17,884 nt of DNA from Planctomycetota bacterium (GCA_030673355.1 DAOVJF010000005.1:1-17884); one strand, 5' to 3'. Shown: positions 1 through 9,024, counted from the first letter of the stretch. The notes: generated by a model not told the origin, from the letters alone. Translations and numbers: made by a program.

Positions 1-1722
1 AGCGTTCGCCTCGGCGACATTGAATGCGTCTTCTTCATCAGCGGACAAGTACTCAACCTTATCCAGAACTTTTCCCCGTTTCACAACCCGGTACGGGGTT
101 TCAATGAAACCATACCGGTTGATCTTCGCGTAAGATGCCAGTGAACCGATAAGACCGATATTCGGCCCTTCCGGCGATTCGATCGGGCATATTCTTCCAT
201 AGTGCGAGTGATGAACGTCCCTGACCTCAAATCCGGTTCTCTCACGCGAGAGACCACCCGGGCCAAGTGCCGAGAGACGGCGTTTATGTGTCAGCTCGGC
301 AAGCGGATTGGTCTGGTCCATGAACTGGGACAATTGTGACGATCCGAAGAATTCCTTGAGCACTGCAATCACACTGCGGGTATTGATCAGGAGTTGCGGG
401 GTAAGCTTGTCATGATCCTGAACCGACATACGCTCCTTGGCAACACGTTCCATGCGTAGAAGCCCCTTACGAAAATGGTTCTGGATAAGCTCACCGACCG
501 ACCGAATACGTCGATTCCCGAGGTGATCGATATCATCAACATCGTTCGGGCCAACCGTAATCAGGTAACGGATTGTTTCAAGCAGGTCGAGTTTGGTCAG
601 GAACCTGATCGAGGGTGGAATCTCAAGGCCAAGCTTCTTGTTCATCTTGAACCGGCCTACGGGTGACAGATCGTACCGCCTGTCGTCGAAGAACCTTGAT
701 TCGAGGAGTGTTTTCGCGGTTTCTATTGTGGGCGGGTCACCAGGCCTTAATTTTTTGTAGATGTCCAGAAGGGCAGCCTGGTTAATTGACAGCTTAGGAT
801 TTTGCTGCATATGAGCATCAAGCTGGGGCAAGGCAGTCTCATAAGTTTTGGTAAGGCTCTGATCCATTTCCAGTGGCTCTATCTCAAATGCCACCGTCAG
901 CCCCTCCGGGTAAACATTAGCGAGTTTAGCAGCCTGCTCGGCATTGATTCGCTCGCCCTCTCGAACGATCGGGTGTCCCCCTGACGGTGGACACAGGTCC
1001 TCGGGTGCGATCATATCTTCGAAAAGATATGGCTTGGCTTCGAGGTGAATCTCAATCGGGACATGGGAGATAATTTTTCGATCGGGATCGACATCAAAAC
1101 CCAAACCCATGAGAAGATTAGTGACAGGGATTTTCCTCACCTTGTCGAGCCGGACAATAGTTGTGCCTGCACCATCATACTCGACCTCGACCCACGCACC
1201 CCGGTTCGGGATAATCCTGGCATAGTATGTGACTTTGCCGACAGGAGAGACTTTCTCCATGAAATAAACACCGGGGCTCCTGACCAGCTGGCTGACGACC
1301 GCACGTTCCGCGCCGTTGATAACGAATGTGCCCTGATCCGTCATGATCGGGAGATCCCCGAGAAAGACATCGCTCTCAAGCATCTGGTTTGTAAGTTTGT
1401 TGACCAGTTTAAGCCTGAGCCTGAGAGCGGCGGAATATGTGCGATCCTGGTCCTTGCAGGTGTTGATATCGGTCGTTGGGGGATCGATAAAATAATCAAC
1501 GAACTGCAATTCCAGGTTGTCCGAGTAGCCCTTAATGGGGAATATACGGACGAACATGTCCCTTAAACCCTGTTTCAGGAACCAGTTGAAAGAGTTCTTC
1601 TGGACCTCGATCAGGAAAGGAATTTCGTACCGGAGTTTTTCCGGAATCTTGGAGAAACTCCGAATTTCCCTCTTGTGGACCTGTAAATCAGAAGGAGTTG
1701 TTGCTGTCTTCTGTAGCGGCAT
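1..1722 (-). CDS. rpoB: RNA polymerase beta subunit, N-terminal 574 residues (partial)
   Basis: This is the N-terminal part of the RNA polymerase beta subunit; the reading frame stays open through base 1, so the C-terminal half lies outside the window. The family is identified by RSPGVYF near residue 150 and by the rifampicin-pocket region at about residues 455-510, with SQLSQFMDQTNPL, THKRRLSALGPGG and CPIESPEGPNIGLIGS. The residues equivalent to E. coli D516, H526 and S531 are the wild-type D, H and S, so nothing here suggests rifampicin resistance. I chose the ATG at 1722 because AAGGAG sits just upstream of it; an in-frame ATG at 1740 would add six residues but overlaps that ribosome binding site. 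It follows rplL after a 218-base spacer. rpoC is expected beyond the left edge. Confidence 0.97.
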   Translation of the reverse strand, partial: MPLQKTATTPSDLQVHKREIRSFSKIPEKLRYEIPFLIEVQKNSFNWFLKQGLRDMFVRIFPIKGYSDNLELQFVDYFIDPPTTDINTCKDQDRTYSAALRLRLKLVNKLTNQMLESDVFLGDLPIMTDQGTFVINGAERAVVSQLVRSPGVYFMEKVSPVGKVTYYARIIPNRGAWVEVEYDGAGTTIVRLDKVRKIPVTNLLMGLGFDVDPDRKIISHVPIEIHLEAKPYLFEDMIAPEDLCPPSGGHPIVREGERINAEQAAKLANVYPEGLTVAFEIEPLEMDQSLTKTYETALPQLDAHMQQNPKLSINQAALLDIYKKLRPGDPPTIETAKTLLESRFFDDRRYDLSPVGRFKMNKKLGLEIPPSIRFLTKLDLLETIRYLITVGPNDVDDIDHLGNRRIRSVGELIQNHFRKGLLRMERVAKERMSVQDHDKLTPQLLINTRSVIAVLKEFFGSSQLSQFMDQTNPLAELTHKRRLSALGPGGLSRERTGFEVRDVHHSHYGRICPIESPEGPNIGLIGSLASYAKINRYGFIETPYRVVKRGKVLDKVEYLSADEEDAFNVAEANA

Positions 1723-1940
1723 TCTTACTCTCCTTCGCATTATTTTTCAAAATTTTAAAATCAGGATACAAAAACCCCCCTGTCACCCTGAAATTTCAGA
1801 GTCTTACAAGGAAATCAGCGTCTTGATGTTAGATTTACCCACTTGGGTCACTTGGCATTTCCCTTGACAGGTCTGTCCGAAAGCTCATAAAGGATTACGG
1901 ATCAGACCTATGAGGGGTCCTGCAATTTTAACAGGTACGT
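1723..1940 (-). promoter_or_regulatory. rplL-rpoB spacer with 11-bp hairpin
   Basis: The 218-base gap between rplL and rpoB holds no gene. On the minus strand, bases 1909-1869 can fold into a stem of AGGTCTG then TCCG pairing with CGGA then CAGACCT, about 11 bp with one bulged base and a loop near 18 nt. No T-run follows it, so it is not a standard terminator. A second small palindrome, CTGAAATTTCAG, lies near 1790-1801. In E. coli the equivalent gap has an attenuator and an RNase III processing site. A processing or attenuation role here is inference from that position and from the stem. Confidence 0.5.
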
Positions 1941-2324
1941 CTACTTGACTGATACTACACCACCGGCATCGGCCAGTTTCTTCTTAATCTCGTCCGCTTC
2001 TTCCTTGCTGACGCCTTCTTTTACAGCCTTTGGTGCAGCGTCTACAAGTGCTTTTGCGTCCTTAAGACCAAGTTCGGTAATTTCTCGAACCGCCTTGATG
2101 ACGGCAATTTTCTGGTCACCGCATTCATCAAGAATTACATCGAAACTGGTCTGCTCATCAGCCGCGGCATCTCCGCCCGCGGCAGGGGCTGCGGCAGCAG
2201 GAGCTGCTGCCATCGGTTTTACATCCCATCGCTCCTGGAGTTCCTTTGTAAACTCATTAAGCTCGATTACGGTCCACTTCTCGATTTCCTCGAGTATTTT
2301 TTCTTGTGCTTCGTTAAGTGCCAC
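1941..2324 (-). CDS. rplL: Ribosomal protein L7/L12
   Basis: L7/L12 forms the mobile stalk of the 50S subunit and recruits translational GTPases such as EF-G and EF-Tu. The predicted protein is 127 residues, the usual family length. The N-terminal dimerisation/L10-binding helices (EKWTVIELNEFTKELQERW) are followed by an Ala/Pro/Gly-rich hinge at about residues 37-56. The C-terminal domain contains KIAVIKAVREITELGLKDAK and ends in GGVVSVK. I place the start at a GTG at 2324 because GGAGG lies 8 bases upstream and the length then fits the family. The longer reading from 2393 would add 23 residues unlike any L7/L12 N-terminus. It is co-transcribed with rplJ (120-base gap) and precedes rpoB. Confidence 0.95.
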   Translation of the reverse strand: MALNEAQEKILEEIEKWTVIELNEFTKELQERWDVKPMAAAPAAAAPAAGGDAAADEQTSFDVILDECGDQKIAVIKAVREITELGLKDAKALVDAAPKAVKEGVSKEEADEIKKKLADAGGVVSVK

Positions 2325-2444
2325 TTTAAAGCCTCCGGGGTCTTCCCCATCTTGTTTATATGTTGCGGTCATTGGCCCGATCGCAGAGGGCATATAGAAG
2401 CTATTTGCGTAACAGTCAGTTTTATTCTTTTAAATCTTTAAAAT

Positions 2445-2978
2445 CTATGCCGCTTCCTCTTCCATCTTCCCCACTTTCGCGTCGAGGGCGCCAACGAGTT
2501 CCTGCAGCGGGGCTGTCAGGGTTCCGGCAAGGTCAACCATCGGAGCAATGAGAATCGCGACAAACATACTCTTAAGTTCGTCCTTTGTCGGTAAAACGGC
2601 GAGTGCCCTGACCTCTTCAAGCGATATCCTTCGACCGTCAAAGAAACCCGATACCACCTTGAATTCTGCATTGCGCTTCGCAAATTCATAGGCTGCCTTG
2701 GTTCCGGTAACCGCGTCATTAGTGCTGAAAATAAAAGCTATCTGCCCGGAAAGGTCCTGTTCCAGGTCCTTCATGCCAAGGTTTTTCAGGGCTATATCGG
2801 CAAGCGTGTTTTTTATAATGACCACATTACCACCGGTTTCCCGAACCTTGATCCGGAGATCTTCCATCGCGCTTACGGACAAACCTTTGTAATCGGCAAT
2901 GACAATCGCCAGCGCTTTATCCGCGTGGTCCTGGAACCTGGTGACTTTTTCCTTTTTTATCTGTCGAGGTGAACTCAT
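2445..2978 (-). CDS. rplJ: Ribosomal protein L10
   Basis: L10 anchors the L7/L12 dimers to the GTPase-associated region of 23S rRNA. At 177 residues it has normal family length. The N-terminal RNA-binding domain contains ADYKGLSVSAMEDLR and GGNVVIIKNTLADIAL, both typical of L10, and the C-terminal helix that binds L12 ends in KVGKMEEEAA. AGGTG lies about 5 bases before the ATG. Only 35 bases separate it from the rplA stop. There is therefore no room for the long rplJ leader by which L10-L12 represses translation in other bacteria, unless that site lies inside the end of rplA. Confidence 0.95.
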   Translation of the reverse strand: MSSPRQIKKEKVTRFQDHADKALAIVIADYKGLSVSAMEDLRIKVRETGGNVVIIKNTLADIALKNLGMKDLEQDLSGQIAFIFSTNDAVTGTKAAYEFAKRNAEFKVVSGFFDGRRISLEEVRALAVLPTKDELKSMFVAILIAPMVDLAGTLTAPLQELVGALDAKVGKMEEEAA

Positions 2979-3013
2979 TTCACACCTTTTTTTTCAATTA
3001 TCAGTTTTACGGA

Positions 3014-3712
3014 TCAGGCAACTGTTGTGACATCCTTCACATCAACCCTGATCCCGGGACCCATCGTGCTCGAAAGGATAATCTTCTTGATGTACTGTCC
3101 TTTCGCGCCAGGTGGGCGGTTCTTTGTAATGAAACGTATGAAAGCCTGGACATTTTCCTTCAGTTCCTCTTGTTTAAATCCGACTCTTCCCACCCTCGAG
3201 TGAATGAGTCCGGTGGTATCGGCTCTGAATGTCACTTTACCGGCCTTATATTCTTTAACCGCTTCAGCGATGTTCGCGGTGACAGTACCGGTTTTCGGAT
3301 TCGGCATCATTCCTCTCGGACCCAGGATACGTCCCAGCTTGCCGACCACTCTCATCATGTCGGGTGTAGCCAGAACCATGTCGAAATCCATTTTACCGTT
3401 TTTAATCTCTTCACCAAGCTCCTCACCACCGACAATATCCGCTCCGGCATCACGGGCTTCAGCCTCTTTTTCTCCCATGGCGAATACAGCAAGCCTTACT
3501 TCCTTGCCCGTGCCATGTGGAAGCCCGATGGCTCCCCTGAGCTGCTGATCGGCATGGCGGGTATCGAGTCCGGTGACTATGCAGATATCGACGGATGCAT
3601 CAAATTTTGTCGGACTTGTCGTACGTACCAACTCAACCCCTCTTTCAAGGGTGTACTGTGTGGATGGATCGATGAGTTCGGCTGCTTTTCTGTAATTCTT
3701 TCCTCTGGGCAT
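3014..3712 (-). CDS. rplA: Ribosomal protein L1
   Basis: L1 binds the mobile L1 stalk of 23S rRNA, helps E-site tRNA leave and in many bacteria represses its own mRNA. The 232-residue protein has normal length. It shows GRILGPRGMMPNPKTGTVT and, towards the C-terminus, the segment with ADTTGLIHSRVGRVGF and the terminal SSTMGPGIRVD, all conserved in L1. It begins MPRGKNYRKA; GAGGTG lies a few bases before the ATG. The 97-base gap to rplK carries a hairpin that closely imitates the rRNA site for L1, so feedback control of rplA (and possibly the genes after it) is likely. Confidence 0.96.
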   Translation of the reverse strand: MPRGKNYRKAAELIDPSTQYTLERGVELVRTTSPTKFDASVDICIVTGLDTRHADQQLRGAIGLPHGTGKEVRLAVFAMGEKEAEARDAGADIVGGEELGEEIKNGKMDFDMVLATPDMMRVVGKLGRILGPRGMMPNPKTGTVTANIAEAVKEYKAGKVTFRADTTGLIHSRVGRVGFKQEELKENVQAFIRFITKNRPPGAKGQYIKKIILSSTMGPGIRVDVKDVTTVA

Positions 3713-3727
3713 ATTTTCACCTCGGTT

Positions 3728-3763
3728 GTGGTCCGCGCAGGCCTCTTAACGAGGCCCTCCCAC
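3728..3763 (-). promoter_or_regulatory. Candidate L1 autoregulatory RNA site before rplA
   Basis: On the minus-strand RNA, GUGG, then GA, then GGGCCUC pair across a GUUAA loop with GAGGCCU, then GCGCGGA unpaired, then CCAC. This gives two stems separated by an asymmetric internal loop with GA on the 5' side. The L1 site of 23S rRNA (helix 76-77) has the same layout: GGUGG-GA-GGCU on one strand and GGAGCC, a longer unpaired strand and CCACC on the other. The hairpin ends about 15 bases before the rplA ATG and reaches the start of the ribosome-binding region. L1 repression of its own operon is established in other bacteria; this particular site is inferred from the match. Confidence 0.75.
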
Positions 3764-3809
3764 GGGGCCCGGGCGGATTTCCAATCCGATCCCTATAAAT
3801 CTTTCAACA

Positions 3810-4238
3810 CTAGCCTTCAATCTCCACACCCATACTCCGGGCGGAGCCTTCGACTATTTTCATGGCGCTCTCTACATCATAAGCGTTTAATTCTTTAATT
3901 TTCTTCTGAGCGATCTCGGCTACCTGTTTGCGGGTAAGCATACCGATTTTCTCCCTGTTCGGTTCCCCGGAGCCTTTTTCAATTCCGGCGGCCCGCTTGA
4001 TGAGATCGCTCATGGGTGGAACCCCAAGTTCGAATGTGAAGGTCCGATCCTGGTAGATTGTGATTTCAACAGGAACGATAGATCCGGCCTGGTTCTTGGT
4101 CTGATCATTGTAATCCCTGCAAAACATGGGAAGGTTGATCCCATGTGGCCCAAGGATTGATCCAATCGGTGGACCAGGGGTAGCTTTTCCTGCTTCAATC
4201 TGAAGCTTTATTTTTTTTACGATTGCTTTTCTGACCAT
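3810..4238 (-). CDS. rplK: Ribosomal protein L11
   Basis: L11 forms the GTPase-associated centre with its 23S rRNA site and takes part in factor binding and stringent-response sensing. The 142-residue product matches family length. The N-terminal domain has KLQIEAGKATPGPPIGSILGPHG, including the proline-rich turn involved in thiostrepton action. The C-terminal rRNA-binding domain has AAGIEKGSGEPNREKIG and ends MKIVEGSARSMGVEIEG. No strong Shine-Dalgarno is visible before the ATG at 4238, only GGTGATG about 10 bases upstream. It lies 64 bases after nusG in the same operon. Confidence 0.96.
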   Translation of the reverse strand: MVRKAIVKKIKLQIEAGKATPGPPIGSILGPHGINLPMFCRDYNDQTKNQAGSIVPVEITIYQDRTFTFELGVPPMSDLIKRAAGIEKGSGEPNREKIGMLTRKQVAEIAQKKIKELNAYDVESAMKIVEGSARSMGVEIEG

Positions 4239-4253
4239 AATTCATTCATCACC

Positions 4254-4284
4254 CGGACCATTGTTGATATTCATTCGCGGTCCG
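4254..4284 (-). promoter_or_regulatory. Small inverted repeat in nusG-rplK gap
   Basis: CGGACC at one end pairs with GGTCCG at the other, leaving a 19-base loop that contains AT-rich sequence. It lies just upstream of the rplK start. The stem is only 6 bp, so chance is possible. No L1-type motif is seen in this gap; the L1-like site lies before rplA instead. Confidence 0.25.
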
Positions 4285-4302
4285 TTTTATTTCTTACCGG
4301 CT

Positions 4303-4830
4303 CTATGCGTCGGAGGTCTTCTCGATCTCGTTGAAACTCAACTCTACCGGAGTCTCTCGTCCAAAGACCGAAAGCATGACCTTCGCTTTCTGTTTGTCAT
4401 AATCAATGTCCTGGATAATACCGTTGAAGTCGGCAAAGGGCCCGATCAACACGACGACCTGGTCACCCACCGCCAGATCGATTACAGGGCCCTCAGCCTG
4501 CAGTCCAATCCTCTTGAGAATGGTCTGCATCTCGCTTTCCTTGATCGGCATCGGTTCCCTTGCGGTCCCGAGAAAATGTGTCACGTTTTCAGTATTCTTC
4601 ACCAGCGCCCAGGTTTCATCCGTAAGCACCATCTCAATGAATACGTAACCTGGAAAAACTTTATGTTTGACAGCGGTCCTGGAACCCTTAACAACTTCCA
4701 GGTGTTCTTCCTGGGGCACAATAATCCGGAAAATCTTATCCTTGTACCCGCGCGTCCTGGCCTGGTGCTCGATGGAGCTCTTGACCTTCTGTTCGCATCC
4801 CGACTTAGTATGTGCTACGTACCATGCCAT
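4303..4830 (-). CDS. nusG: Transcription elongation/antitermination factor NusG
   Basis: NusG binds RNA polymerase through its N-terminal domain and couples to Rho or ribosomal protein S10 through its C-terminal KOW domain. I start it at the ATG at 4830, giving 175 residues beginning MAWYVAHTKSGCEQKV, which matches the family N-terminus. A GTG at 4866 would add 12 residues not typical of the family. The NGN domain includes KVFPGYVFIEM. The KOW domain has VGDQVVVLIGPFADFNG, and the C-terminus has SVFGRETPVELSF. It starts 48 bases after the secE stop, a near-universal pairing. Confidence 0.96.
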   Translation of the reverse strand: MAWYVAHTKSGCEQKVKSSIEHQARTRGYKDKIFRIIVPQEEHLEVVKGSRTAVKHKVFPGYVFIEMVLTDETWALVKNTENVTHFLGTAREPMPIKESEMQTILKRIGLQAEGPVIDLAVGDQVVVLIGPFADFNGIIQDIDYDKQKAKVMLSVFGRETPVELSFNEIEKTSDA

Positions 4831-4878
4831 AAATTTCAGTTCTTCCCAGCGAGGATTAACCGACACTAAAAAATTTAT

Positions 4879-5427
4879 TTATTCATCACCTTCCGGTACA
4901 GGCGTGGTTTCTCCAACGCCATTCACTTCATCAAGCCCGGTAGTCATGTCCACTGCACCGAGCGGCGTGGATGGGATCACATCCGGTGAATATGGTGCCG
5001 GCTGTGCGGTGGTGGGATCCTGGAGTTTGAAAAGCCTCTGAGTTACCTTGGCCATTCCGGCAGATGCAAGTCCCATGAATGCGGAAAGGAAAAGAATCAC
5101 TATTACAGTCACCCATGTCGACTTCCAGGTGTCGTCTCTCGACGGCCAGTTAATTTTCTTAGCCTCGATCTGGACTTCAGTGAAGAAAGCCTTCAGGCGA
5201 TCCCATGCATTAGGGACATCGTCCTTTTTACTTAGCTTCGGAGCTTTTTTCTGGCGTGCCTCGTGCTCTTCAGCAGGCGGAGGAACAGCTACCGCTTTTT
5301 CAACGGTTTCCTCAGCGGTTTCTTCCCCAACGTCGATCAGGGGTTCCTGAGGTTGCCCATCGGCCCTGAGCTTCGCACGCTTACGTCTTTGAGCTCGTTT
5401 CTTATTGCTTTTTGATCTCTTGCCCAT
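4879..5427 (-). CDS. secE: Preprotein translocase subunit SecE with long N- and C-terminal extensions
   Basis: SecE clamps SecY in the protein-translocation channel. The conserved core is residues 74-135: the amphipathic helix with EVQIEAKKINWPSRDDT and a single membrane segment at about 105-124. Single-span SecE proteins usually have about 60-65 residues, so 182 is long. Residues 1-73 form a very basic stretch (KRSKSNKKRAQRRKRAK) followed by an acidic, low-complexity segment. Residues 136-182 form a Pro/Thr/Asp/Glu-rich tail, which by known SecE topology would face the periplasm. It follows tuf after a 48-base gap and precedes nusG. The ribosome binding site is weak (GGA). The core is certain; what the tails do is unknown. 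Confidence 0.93.
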   Translation of the reverse strand: MGKRSKSNKKRAQRRKRAKLRADGQPQEPLIDVGEETAEETVEKAVAVPPPAEEHEARQKKAPKLSKKDDVPNAWDRLKAFFTEVQIEAKKINWPSRDDTWKSTWVTVIVILFLSAFMGLASAGMAKVTQRLFKLQDPTTAQPAPYSPDVIPSTPLGAVDMTTGLDEVNGVGETTPVPEGDE

Positions 5428-5475
5428 CTGGTCTGTCCAAATGTTTTGTTTCTGCTTCTAAAAACCGAGGTCCTT

Positions 5476-6678
<1,203 letters not shown>

Positions 6679-6693
6679 CGCCCTTGGCTCTCC

Positions 6694-6730
6694 TTCAACA
6701 CAAGTTTTCTTTTTTTTATATCGTGTTGAA
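6694..6730 (-). promoter_or_regulatory. Inverted repeat before tuf
   Basis: TTCAACAC and GTGTTGAA form a perfect 8-bp inverted repeat around a 21-base A-rich loop in the 90-base fusA-tuf gap. The downstream arm runs directly into GAAGGAG, the tuf ribosome binding site, so folding could limit access to it. No T-run follows, so it is not an intrinsic terminator. A role in adjusting tuf translation or mRNA processing is inference. Confidence 0.4.
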
Positions 6731-6768
6731 ACTTTCAGCTTTTATTTTTCAAACGTGATTGCGACGCA

Positions 6769-8883
6769 TTATTTTCCAGTTTTCACCTTTTCGAGCTGAC
6801 TGATCTCAGCCATCACATCATCGTAGAACGGGATGATTGTCCTCGCCAGATTTTCAGGCACCGGACGGTATTCCGCGAATTCGGCCACTGAGCTTGCTCT
6901 TCCCTGGGAATTTGATCTCAGGTGAGTGGCATAACCGAACAACTGTCTCAGGGGGACTCTTGCCACTATGTTAACAATACCGTCGCCCCTGGTTTCGATA
7001 CGCCCGATCAGCCCCTGCCGACTGCTCAAATCGCCATTGATAGACCCAAGATACACCTCAGGCGTCTCTATATCCACTTTCATTACCGGTTCCAGAAGGA
7101 CCGGATGGGCAAGTTTGCAGACTTTCTCAACGGTTCTCGAACTCGCGATCTCAAACGCGAGATCGCTTGAATCAACCGGATGAAAACTCCCGTCCACAAG
7201 AACAACTTTCAAGTCAATCACTGGATATCCGGCAAGGATTCCACTCTGAAGCTTGTTTCGTACCCCTTTTTCGATGGCTTTGTGAAATTCCTTCGGAACC
7301 TTGTCGCCACCGACTCGCGATTCAAATTCTATTCCGGACCCGGGTTTCAGGGGCTCGACCCGGAACACGACTTCAGCATACATTCCTCGACCGCCGGTCT
7401 GGTGAGCGTATTTTTCTCCCATTCTGACCTTCGCGGTTATGGTCTCCTTGTAGGCAACCTGTGGGTTCCCGACCTGGGCTTCCACGTTGAATTCTCTCAA
7501 CAGCCGGTCAACAATGATATCAAGATGCAATTCCCCCATGCCGCTTATTACTGTCTGGCCTGTTTCCTCGTGAATGGCGGACTTGAAAGTCGGGTCCTCA
7601 TCAGCGAGTTTCCGTAAGGATGAATGGAGCTTCTCGCTTTCCGCCTGACTTTTGGGTTCGATAGCAATAGTAATTACCGGCTCGGGAAGGTACATGCTCT
7701 CAAGCGCTATCTGGTCCTTTAGATCGCAGAGGGTATCCCCTGTTGTCGTTAGTTTCAGCCCGACAAAAGCCGCGAGTTCTCCTGCCCTGATAAAGTCTAC
7801 AGGATCACGCTTATTAGCGTGCATAATCAGGATATTATTTACCCTTTCACGCTTTTTAAGCCTGGGATTCATCGCAACCTTACCCTTCAGCAGGGTTCCC
7901 GAGTAAACCCGAACATAGACAAGCCGTCCAACGTGCGGATCTGTCGCAACCTTGAATGCGAGTGCCGCAAACGGTGCGTCCGGATCCGCTTCACGGGTTT
8001 CGGGTTTCTCTGTGTGCGGATGAATTCCCTCGACTGGCGGGACATCCAGCGGGCTCGGACAGTAATCCACGACCGCATCAAGAAGGGCCTGGATTCCCTT
8101 GTTCCTGAACGCGCTTCCGCAGAGGACGGGCGTGAACACCCCATCAATGGTTCCCTTACGGATCGCTGCCTTGAGCGTCACTTCCTGAACCTCGCCATCG
8201 AAAAACTCCTTCATTAAATCCTCGGAGATTTCGCTGACACGGTCGATCAGTTTTTCGCGCCATTCCTCAGCCACGTCAATCAGGTCTGGGGGAATCGGTC
8301 CCTTTTCGATCTCAAGTCCAGCAGTATCGACCCAGCGATGAGCTTCCATCCCGATAAGGTCGATTACCCCCTCGAAATTCACTTCGCTTCCGATCGGAAG
8401 CTGAATTACGAGTGGTTTTCCGTGCAGGCGTTCGGTAATTTCATCGATAACGCCGAAGAAATTCGCTCCGACCCGGTCCATTTTATTTACGAAACAGAGC
8501 CGGGGAACGTTGTACCGGTCGGCCTGACGCCAGACAGTCTCGCTCTGAGACTGAACACATCCAACTGCGCAGAAAACCGCGATAACACTGTCAAGCACCC
8601 TCATCGACCGCTCGACCTCCATCGTGAAATCGACGTGGCCGGGTGTGTCGATGATATTTATACGGTACTTGTTCCACTCGCAGTAGGTGACAGCGGACGT
8701 GATTGTGATCCCGCGCTCACGTTCCTGGACCATCCAGTCAGTGGTTGTAGTGCCCTCATGAACCTCGCCCACCTTATGTATCCTGCGCGAATAAAACAGG
8801 ATACGCTCAGTGACCGTGGTTTTTCCAGCATCTACATGCGCCGCAATGCCAATGTTCCGAATCCTCGATAGATCGAATTTCAT
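6769..8883 (-). CDS. fusA: Elongation factor G
   Basis: EF-G drives GTP-dependent translocation of tRNA and mRNA and helps recycle ribosomes. I start it at the ATG at 8883 (704 residues) because GGAGGTG lies 5 bases upstream and MKFDLSRIRNIGIAAH is a normal N-terminus. A start at 8925 would add 14 atypical residues encoded within a hairpin. GTPase motifs are AHVDAGKT (15-22), RGITIT (57-62), DTPGH (79-83) and NKMD (133-136). Domain III contains ETGQTVISGMGELHLDI and domain IV GGRGMYAEVVFRVEP. Near the C-terminus are VPLRQLFGYATHLRS and QGRAS. It lies between rpsG and tuf. Confidence 0.97.
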   Translation of the reverse strand: MKFDLSRIRNIGIAAHVDAGKTTVTERILFYSRRIHKVGEVHEGTTTTDWMVQERERGITITSAVTYCEWNKYRINIIDTPGHVDFTMEVERSMRVLDSVIAVFCAVGCVQSQSETVWRQADRYNVPRLCFVNKMDRVGANFFGVIDEITERLHGKPLVIQLPIGSEVNFEGVIDLIGMEAHRWVDTAGLEIEKGPIPPDLIDVAEEWREKLIDRVSEISEDLMKEFFDGEVQEVTLKAAIRKGTIDGVFTPVLCGSAFRNKGIQALLDAVVDYCPSPLDVPPVEGIHPHTEKPETREADPDAPFAALAFKVATDPHVGRLVYVRVYSGTLLKGKVAMNPRLKKRERVNNILIMHANKRDPVDFIRAGELAAFVGLKLTTTGDTLCDLKDQIALESMYLPEPVITIAIEPKSQAESEKLHSSLRKLADEDPTFKSAIHEETGQTVISGMGELHLDIIVDRLLREFNVEAQVGNPQVAYKETITAKVRMGEKYAHQTGGRGMYAEVVFRVEPLKPGSGIEFESRVGGDKVPKEFHKAIEKGVRNKLQSGILAGYPVIDLKVVLVDGSFHPVDSSDLAFEIASSRTVEKVCKLAHPVLLEPVMKVDIETPEVYLGSINGDLSSRQGLIGRIETRGDGIVNIVARVPLRQLFGYATHLRSNSQGRASSVAEFAEYRPVPENLARTIIPFYDDVMAEISQLEKVKTGK

Positions 8884-8898
8884 TTCGCACCTCCGACA

Positions 8899-8937
8899 AG
8901 TCACTGACGCCCCGTAGCGGGGCAATCATCGGTGACT
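8899..8937 (-). promoter_or_regulatory. Long hairpin immediately upstream of fusA
   Basis: On the minus-strand RNA, AGTCAC, TGA and GCCCCG pair in order with CGGGGC, TCA and GTGACT, separated by small internal loops and closed by a CTA loop: 15 base pairs in all. The stem ends 5 bases before GGAGGTG, the fusA ribosome binding site. No T-run follows. The position suggests translational control or a processing point between rpsG and fusA; S7-mediated control of the downstream str genes is known in E. coli, but no rRNA resemblance is recognised here. Confidence 0.6.
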
Positions 8938-9024
8938 TTATCCTTAGGTGCAGTGATCATATCCAGGTTTCCCCCACATGATATATAAAACAAAAAATTA
9001 AGCTCTCTTTAATCCCACTGTGGT

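Noticed and set aside
1045..1566. Plus-strand open frame of 173 codons
   Set aside because: It lies entirely within rpoB on the other strand, whose protein has unmistakable beta-subunit motifs.
1864..1890. Plus-strand TTGACA in the rplL-rpoB gap as a promoter
   Set aside because: No acceptable -10 hexamer lies 16-19 bases downstream and no plus-strand gene follows.
1945..2397. Plus-strand 150-codon frame opposite rplL
   Set aside because: It is a mirror of the L7/L12 gene; its Ala/Ser-rich product comes from the hinge codons.
2969..3898. Long plus-strand frame of 309 codons
   Set aside because: It spans parts of rplA, the L1 site and rplK on the minus strand and has no recognisable domain.
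5428..5475. tRNA-Trp or rpmG between tuf and secE
   Set aside because: The gap is only 48 bases and shows no cloverleaf or coding sequence.
7167..7617. Plus-strand frames opposite fusA
   Set aside because: They are shadows of EF-G coding sequence with no ribosome binding site or family features.
8884..8925. Longer EF-G start with 14 extra residues
   Set aside because: The extra codons lie within a hairpin, have no family match, and the downstream ATG has a perfect ribosome binding site.
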